From NCBI GenBank assembly GCA_937916365.1, contig CALFSY010000111.1, positions 1 through 10,891 of the forward strand: a stretch of 10,891 nt of DNA. The letters are read 5' to 3'. The notes under the pieces are model-generated. The model saw only the letters and a program-made list of their open reading frames with translations. It searched no databases and was not told the origin of the DNA. The DNA comes from an uncultured Jannaschia sp. (GTDB taxonomy: Bacteria > Pseudomonadota > Alphaproteobacteria > Rhodobacterales > Rhodobacteraceae). Shown here piece after piece: positions 7,084 to 10,891 of the stretch. The translations under genes and the position numbers were made by a program. Each line of letters begins with the position of its first letter. Position 1 is the first letter of the stretch.

Positions 7084-7567
7084 TGGGCACCTCCTGATTA
7101 TTTTGGGGTTGGGCGCCATAAGCGGCACTTAAAACCTTTGCGGTTTGGGTTGATCGTGTGAGGGCCTCATCGACGACGCTTTGCAGGCCTTTGACCTGGG
7201 CGGTCAGCACCGCCTCGCTGTTGGTGATGCGGGCCAATGCGTCTTGGGCCAGGGCGGCGACATCGACATCGCCTGCAATGTCTTTCATGATTTCCAATCG
7301 CCGCCGCTGGGCGGCATTGCCTACATTTTCGGTTATGGCAATCACATCGGCCAGCATGTGCACGAACAAAAGGCCCAAGACATCGGCGTGGGTGCCTAGC
7401 AGCGATTGCGTATCGCCCACGTGGGCGGTGATCTGGGCGCGCAGGTCGGCACGGGCGGCGCGTTTGATGCCCGTCTCAATGGCTTTGGGCGTGGCCGTAA
7501 CCGCGTGGCCAGCGGGGTAACGTTTGCCGCCGATGATTGCGGCGGCTTGAAGCGTGGTGGTTTGCAT
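7076..7567 (-). CDS. Uncharacterised 163-aa tail-module protein (gene-G position)
   Basis: I do not recognise this protein. It lies where P2 carries fibre-assembly gene G, but shows no gpG-like motif. The N-terminus (residues 5-30, with GGKRYPAGHAV at 13-23) looks like a small beta-hairpin. Residues 30-150 look mostly helical and rich in Ala, Gln and Arg, with a hydrophobic stretch LLGTHADVLGLLFVHMLADV (56-75) and a possible coiled-coil region around 105-145. The tail is polar (QPQNNQEVPNA). ATG 7567 is 15 nt after the fibre-gene stop, with GAGGGGG at about -8. Its stop overlaps the sheath start by 8 nt (ATGCCTGA), so it is probably co-translated with the sheath. It may be a fibre-assembly factor or a small structural subunit; neither is shown by the sequence. 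Confidence 0.6.
   Translation of the reverse strand: MQTTTLQAAAIIGGKRYPAGHAVTATPKAIETGIKRAARADLRAQITAHVGDTQSLLGTHADVLGLLFVHMLADVIAITENVGNAAQRRRLEIMKDIAGDVDVAALAQDALARITNSEAVLTAQVKGLQSVVDEALTRSTQTAKVLSAAYGAQPQNNQEVPNA
7090..7095 (-). promoter_or_regulatory. Ribosome binding site deciding the sheath start
   Basis: AGGAGG lies 6 nt before the ATG at 7083. It supports the shorter sheath start over the upstream one at 7128. The site lies within the last codons of the preceding 163-aa gene, whose TGA overlaps the sheath ATG. Confidence 0.8.
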
Positions 7568-7582
7568 GAAGACCCCCTCTTT

Positions 7583-9244
7583 TTAGGCGTTGATTTCAAT
7601 AATGGATGTGACGTCAAACACCCTTGATGCCGTGGCAGTGGACGCGATGATGTCGTGGCGATAGGGGACCAAACTGGTCAGTTGATACACCGCCGAGATA
7701 GAGCGCACGTTGCCGTCTGCGCTGTCTTTGTGTTCGATCAAATCGGGCACAACGCGGGTGCCGTTCACATCCAGGGCGGGATCGAACGTGTGCCAAGCGT
7801 CATTAAACCCTGTCAGTTCGTAGGTCACGCGCAACTCATCAATCGGATCGCGCGGGGTGGAAAAATACCGCAACGCTGTGGCAGGACGAAAGGCGGTGAT
7901 CGTTGATTTGGTCACATCGATCAACGGCATGGCCTGCGTCGACCCGTTCAACACAAGGCGCACGGGGGTATAGGGCGGCAAGTTTGTGATGTCGTCCATG
8001 CTTTCAATGGGCAACCAGCCGCCGTTTACCTCTATTTCGGTTTGCACACCGCCCCCTGTGGGGAAATCGGCGACCAGCTCTTGGCGCATTGATGCAATGC
8101 CGCCCGAAAGTTCCACCGCGGCCATTTCTATAATGACGCTGGCATCGCTAAAGTTTGCAAACCGCAACTCAAAAGCAAGGTCTTTGGCAATGTCCTGTTC
8201 CCATGCCGCGCCATCTTGGGTGTAAAAGACGCCCCCCGTTCGATCAGAATTGTTGTCGTGGTTCACGTGGAATTGTGCATCGGCAACCACCACAAAGGCA
8301 TACGATTTATCGGGGCTCAGCAGAACGGGGCGATCAAAATCAACATTGGTCAACGACGCAACATTGCCCGTGGTTTGATAGGCCGCGTTGTCACGGAACG
8401 TGCCTTCCGCTAAAATTTGATCCATATCAGGACGCCCATAGGCGGCCTCGGTCAAAACAACGCGCGGGTTTGCCGCCCCCCGATATGTTCCAGGCGCGTG
8501 GCAATACAGGTTGATCCCTGTCAGCACCCGTTCCGCATCCACCTTGAAGGTTTGCGCGGTCATGGACCCATCCAGCGTGGTGCGATTGGGCACCACTGTG
8601 GTCACGGTATAATAAAGCCCACCCAAACGATAGCGCCACCAATTATAATAGTAGCCGTAAAAATAATGCCACCGGAAATAGCTGCGCCGCTGCACCCTAT
8701 ACCCTTGGATCACGGGATATTGCGCCACATTGACATAAGTGCTCCAACTCACGCTGCCATCATAGCGAGCCTCAATCGTTTCCGTATAATTGGGCAGCAA
8801 CCAGTCGCCGATCCGCGCGGCGGAGCTGTCAAACTGGCGGTCGATTTGATTGACGGTAAATCCATCAAACGGCAACCGCAGCCCATCAGAGACCTGGGCA
8901 CGAAACAAGGGATCGGCCAGGTTGCTGTCTGTGCCATTTTTGATGTCAAGCGCGGTCCAATAGGGGTTGGTGCGGTCCAGATCCAGTGATGTGACAACGC
9001 GGTCGATTTCTTGAATGGTTCCGCGCGACAGCGCCTCAAGGGTTGCAACACGCTCGCCCATATTTCCTGCGCTGATCTCGTCTTGGATTTTAATAATCGA
9101 CGCGACCTCATGGGTTGTGCCGTCGGCCAGGGTCATAGACACAACGCTCGTGCTCGTCATTAACTCCGCCCACGCACGGGTGATTTCCATGGCGTTTTCG
9201 TTCAAGGCACGCATTTCGGCTGTGAATGCGGGAATATCAGACAT
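7583..9244 (-). CDS. Candidate tail-fibre / receptor-binding protein (553 aa)
   Basis: I do not recognise this as a named family. Position between an H-like fibre base and the sheath gene makes it the likely distal fibre or receptor-binding protein. Residues 1-90 look helical (around NENAMEITRAWAELM and NMGERVATLEAL) and may pair with the H-like protein. Residues 181-212 are extremely aromatic: 12 of the 17 residues 189-205 are F, W or Y. About 228-368 (QTFKVDAERVLTGINLY, then RPVLLSPDKSYAFVVV, GGVFYTQDGAAW and DLAFELRFANF) resembles a jelly-roll module that I remember from DUF4815-type phage structural proteins. Residues 400-553 are beta-rich and Asp/Thr-rich, without a recognised motif. ATG 9244 overlaps the previous stop in ATGTCTGA, with AAAGGA upstream. 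No enzymatic or intramolecular-chaperone motif was seen. The receptor-binding role is inference. Confidence 0.6.
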   Translation of the reverse strand: MSDIPAFTAEMRALNENAMEITRAWAELMTSTSVVSMTLADGTTHEVASIIKIQDEISAGNMGERVATLEALSRGTIQEIDRVVTSLDLDRTNPYWTALDIKNGTDSNLADPLFRAQVSDGLRLPFDGFTVNQIDRQFDSSAARIGDWLLPNYTETIEARYDGSVSWSTYVNVAQYPVIQGYRVQRRSYFRWHYFYGYYYNWWRYRLGGLYYTVTTVVPNRTTLDGSMTAQTFKVDAERVLTGINLYCHAPGTYRGAANPRVVLTEAAYGRPDMDQILAEGTFRDNAAYQTTGNVASLTNVDFDRPVLLSPDKSYAFVVVADAQFHVNHDNNSDRTGGVFYTQDGAAWEQDIAKDLAFELRFANFSDASVIIEMAAVELSGGIASMRQELVADFPTGGGVQTEIEVNGGWLPIESMDDITNLPPYTPVRLVLNGSTQAMPLIDVTKSTITAFRPATALRYFSTPRDPIDELRVTYELTGFNDAWHTFDPALDVNGTRVVPDLIEHKDSADGNVRSISAVYQLTSLVPYRHDIIASTATASRVFDVTSIIEINA

Positions 9245-9812
9245 GGCGCTGTCCTTTCATGGTTTGCACTTCTGCGGCCAAAACAAGGTTCTGGTTCGCC
9301 ACCGAAGCGGTGAATTTCAGCAATTCGTGAATTGTCGCATCAGTTTTTGCATCAATGCGCGCACTGGCCTCATCGGCGATCTCTTGGGCCAACGCATCAA
9401 CATCCAGCGGGGCATACGTCACTTCAAGATGCGTGACGTCTTCGCGGCTAATGATGACATAAAAGGTAAAGGCAAAACCTTGTGCCTTAAACAGGCCGTC
9501 TGCCTCAACCTGATAGGGCAGGTAGCCGTAAAGCGTGCCGTCCTCCATCACCACACCGATCTCGCGAATACGGCCCTCCACATCCGCCCCAATTTCGGCG
9601 GTCAGTTTCAGCGCGCCAGGGCTAAGACGTTCAAACGCCAAAATCGGAGCCTCATGCCAGGCGTCGATGGTCGTGGCCAGGTGCGGCTCTGCGTGCACGG
9701 GGCCTGCCCCAAGAACGATTTTGTCCAACTTAGGCAGCGGCACCCCGTCGGCCAGGGCGTCTTGTTCTTTTGCATACCCCGCTTGGGTGATGGTTACCAA
9801 TCCCGATGTCAT
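9237..9812 (-). CDS. Short tail-fibre / tail-collar protein, P2 gpH N-terminus-like
   Basis: The 191-aa product occupies the position of P2 tail-fibre gene H and resembles only the N-terminal, baseplate-attaching part of gpH-type fibres. Near the start is VTITQAGYAKEQDALADG (residues 6-23). The segment REIGVVMEDGTLYGYLPYQ (83-101) matches the 'ReiGly-.dG.l.a' region of that domain. The C-terminal third (about 136-180) is Ala/Asp/Glu-rich and probably helical, possibly a coiled coil that trimerises or docks the next protein. I chose ATG 9812 because GGAGG lies 9 nt upstream (9822-9826) and gene I stops 1 nt before; the more upstream start at 9845 would lie inside I. The stop overlaps the next gene by 8 nt. 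It is much shorter than a complete fibre (P2 gpH is over 600 aa), so the tip is presumably supplied by the following gene. The family match is from memory. Confidence 0.7.
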   Translation of the reverse strand: MTSGLVTITQAGYAKEQDALADGVPLPKLDKIVLGAGPVHAEPHLATTIDAWHEAPILAFERLSPGALKLTAEIGADVEGRIREIGVVMEDGTLYGYLPYQVEADGLFKAQGFAFTFYVIISREDVTHLEVTYAPLDVDALAQEIADEASARIDAKTDATIHELLKFTASVANQNLVLAAEVQTMKGQRHV

Positions 9813-9813
9813 C

Positions 9814-10512
9814 TCAAACAGCCTCCAATTTACCAAAAACCGCAACCACGGCGCGACGCTGCACGGGCAACATCACACAAGGGGATGCCGTGCGAATATG
9901 TCCAACCAAGGCCGCCCGCGCACGGCGCGGTGCCGCCGTCGTCGCGACAACACGCGGCACACGCACATCTGCCACACGCCCAAACGCGCGCGCGGCAATA
10001 CGGCGAACCCCTAAAACCCGCTGCCCAACGGTGAACCCATAATGGGCTGACACTGGTTTGGTGGCGTCAATGACACGCTTAGCGGCGTCAACCGAACGTG
10101 CAAATTGATCGCCACCTATAATTTCGCCTTCGGGCAAAATTGAAATCACTTGAAACGTGCCAGGCACACGTGACGTTTCTTCGCCCTCACCCTCAAACCA
10201 CTCTTGGATATCAGCCTCAAACCCAAGGGCAGCCAGCGCGTCTTCGATCGATCGGCGGGTGCCTTTCCAACGATGAACGGAAATTGACGCACGGATCACG
10301 GCGCGCTTGGTGGCTTCCGGCCAGGTATGGTCCCAAACCTCAACCGAAAATGCCCAAGCTAGCCATGGCAAAAGCGCCTCGGGGCAGGTGTCAACATTCC
10401 AAAGCTGGCCGATTGGCACATCCAAACCCACAAGACGCTCAGACATCACCTGTTCAATCGCGCGGGCGGTGGGTGTTGTGCTTGGTGGCAATAGGGTTTT
10501 GAAATCAGACAT
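9814..10512 (-). CDS. I: Phage tail protein I (P2 gpI family) with repeated C-terminal extension
   Basis: This is a 232-aa member of the P2 gpI tail-protein family (Tail_P2_I), a baseplate-periphery protein encoded between J and the fibre gene. Family-like features are the N-terminal LLPPSTTPTARAIEQV, a LLPWLAWAFSVEVWD segment (residues 47-61), and VHRWKGTRRSIEDALAALGF (79-98). P2 gpI is about 175-180 residues long, so about 55 residues at the C-terminus are extra. Residues 170-232 carry three copies of a pattern RR-x5-(F/V)-G-(R/H/K)-(V/I/L), starting at 170, 196 and 219. The ATG at 10512 overlaps the J stop in ATGTCTGA and follows a purine-rich AGGGGGG. It is followed by the H-like gene after 1 nt. 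The baseplate role is from the family; the role of the extension is unknown. Confidence 0.88.
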   Translation of the reverse strand: MSDFKTLLPPSTTPTARAIEQVMSERLVGLDVPIGQLWNVDTCPEALLPWLAWAFSVEVWDHTWPEATKRAVIRASISVHRWKGTRRSIEDALAALGFEADIQEWFEGEGEETSRVPGTFQVISILPEGEIIGGDQFARSVDAAKRVIDATKPVSAHYGFTVGQRVLGVRRIAARAFGRVADVRVPRVVATTAAPRRARAALVGHIRTASPCVMLPVQRRAVVAVFGKLEAV

Positions 10513-10891
10513 TGCGCCCCCCTACATGGACCGTCAGCGCGGTGCAGAACGCCGCCGCGGAAGAAGGCACAATTAAATCGGCTTCAAAATTGGTCAGATC
10601 AATGTTTTGCACCCCTTCCTGCCATAGGGCGGCGTGCAAACCGGCGATGGTGATATCATGGCCGAGCTTATGGTGATTTTCCACATAAGCGCGCAGCGCA
10701 CTTTCAGAGGCCTGGCGCACCACCTCCGTATCGGGCCCATGGTAAAGCGTTAAAACGGCGTGCACCTGATAGGGGATAATGGTTGGCTTTTGAACCACAA
10801 CCAAATCGGTCAACGGACGGCGACTTTGGCTTTCGGCGTCAACCGCATCCAACAGCTCTTGTGTCGGATCGCCATCGCCGTCCCGCGATAA
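10505..10891 (-). CDS. J: Baseplate assembly protein J (partial, C-terminal 128 residues)
   Basis: This is the 3' part of a P2 gpJ-type baseplate protein (Baseplate_J family, T4 gp6-like wedge component), which joins the baseplate to the tail and its fibres. The frame is open to the window edge: it begins LSRDGDGDPTQELLDAVDAE and continues with a RPLTD motif, then the segment around YVENHHKLGHDITIAGLHAAL and a GVQNIDL motif. These follow the C-terminal region of P2 gpJ as I remember it. A TTG at 10852 could be taken as a start, but the recognisable sequence continues upstream of it without a stop, so the real start lies beyond 10891. The TGA stop (10507-10505) overlaps the ATG of gene I by 8 nt. 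The gene is intact as far as visible; the N-terminal part is simply outside the window. Confidence 0.9.
   Translation of the reverse strand, partial: LSRDGDGDPTQELLDAVDAESQSRRPLTDLVVVQKPTIIPYQVHAVLTLYHGPDTEVVRQASESALRAYVENHHKLGHDITIAGLHAALWQEGVQNIDLTNFEADLIVPSSAAAFCTALTVHVGGRNV

Noticed and set aside
5911..7128. Longer sheath start at 7128
   Set aside because: It adds 15 residues with no family resemblance inside the preceding gene, while ATG 7083 has AGGAGG at ideal distance.
7076..7567. Calling the 163-aa gene a P2 gpG tail-fibre assembly protein
   Set aside because: Only the position agrees; no gpG-type motif was visible, so the function is left open.
7583..9244. A programmed diversity element (DGR variable repeat) as explanation of the aromatic patch
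   Set aside because: Such variable repeats lie at the C-terminus and have a template repeat plus reverse transcriptase nearby; the patch is in the middle and neither is present in the window.
9237..9845. Longer start at 9845 for the H-like protein
   Set aside because: It would overlap gene I by 32 nt; ATG 9812 follows the I stop and has GGAGG 9 nt upstream.
9015..10034. Long plus-strand open frame (339 codons) opposite the fibre and gpI genes
   Set aside because: It lies antisense to three well-supported tail genes, has Arg/His/Cys-rich shadow-type composition, and no recognisable domain.
1..10891. CRISPR array, insertion sequence, tRNA, attachment site or cargo defence gene
   Set aside because: No regularly spaced repeats, transposase frame, tRNA-like cloverleaf or non-tail gene was found; the coding space is completely filled by tail genes.

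Overview
This window is a contiguous stretch of the tail-morphogenesis module of a P2-like contractile-tailed (myovirus-type) prophage. All genes are on the minus strand, so transcription runs from about 10891 down to 117. In transcription order: baseplate protein J (5' end outside the window), tail protein I, a short H-like tail-fibre/collar protein, a 553-aa fibre or receptor-binding candidate, a 163-aa unknown protein, sheath FI, tube FII, tail assembly chaperone E with its -1 frameshift product E+E', tape measure T, and then U, X and D. This is the P2 order J-I-H-(G)-FI-FII-E-E'-T-U-X-D. The H and G positions are replaced by unfamiliar proteins.

Host: GC content is moderately high (roughly 55-60 % by eye). 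Protein style (Asp/Ala-rich, 'WSDII/LPDW' tape-measure repeats, tail proteins without enterobacterial fibre tips) suggests an alphaproteobacterium, perhaps a Rhodobacterales member. This is inference; no host gene is present to confirm it.

Layout: 10505-10891 J C-terminus; 9814-10512 I; 9237-9812 H-like; 7583-9244 fibre; 7076-7567 unknown; 5911-7083 FI; 5390-5896 FII; 5087-5377 E and 4956-5377 E+E'; 1762-4959 T; 1314-1769 U; 1106-1312 X; 117-1109 D; 1-116 non-coding end with a hairpin and a 10-nt poly-C tract. Genes overlap by 4 or 8 nt or are 1-15 nt apart, and no internal promoter or terminator was seen. This fits one late operon with translational coupling.

How they work together: J and I form baseplate wedge/periphery, and the H-like and 553-aa proteins are probably the host-recognition appendage. 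FI and FII are the contractile sheath and inner tube. T sets tail length, and E and E+E' chaperone it. D and X make the hub/spike end and U completes the tube. Every frame is intact apart from the programmed frameshift, so the module looks functional. From this window alone it cannot be decided whether it belongs to a full prophage or to a phage-tail bacteriocin.

I do not see a wholly new system here. The points most worth a second look are the very aromatic patch in the fibre, the triple RR...G repeat ending protein I, the orphan 163-aa protein, and the poly-C/hairpin element after D.
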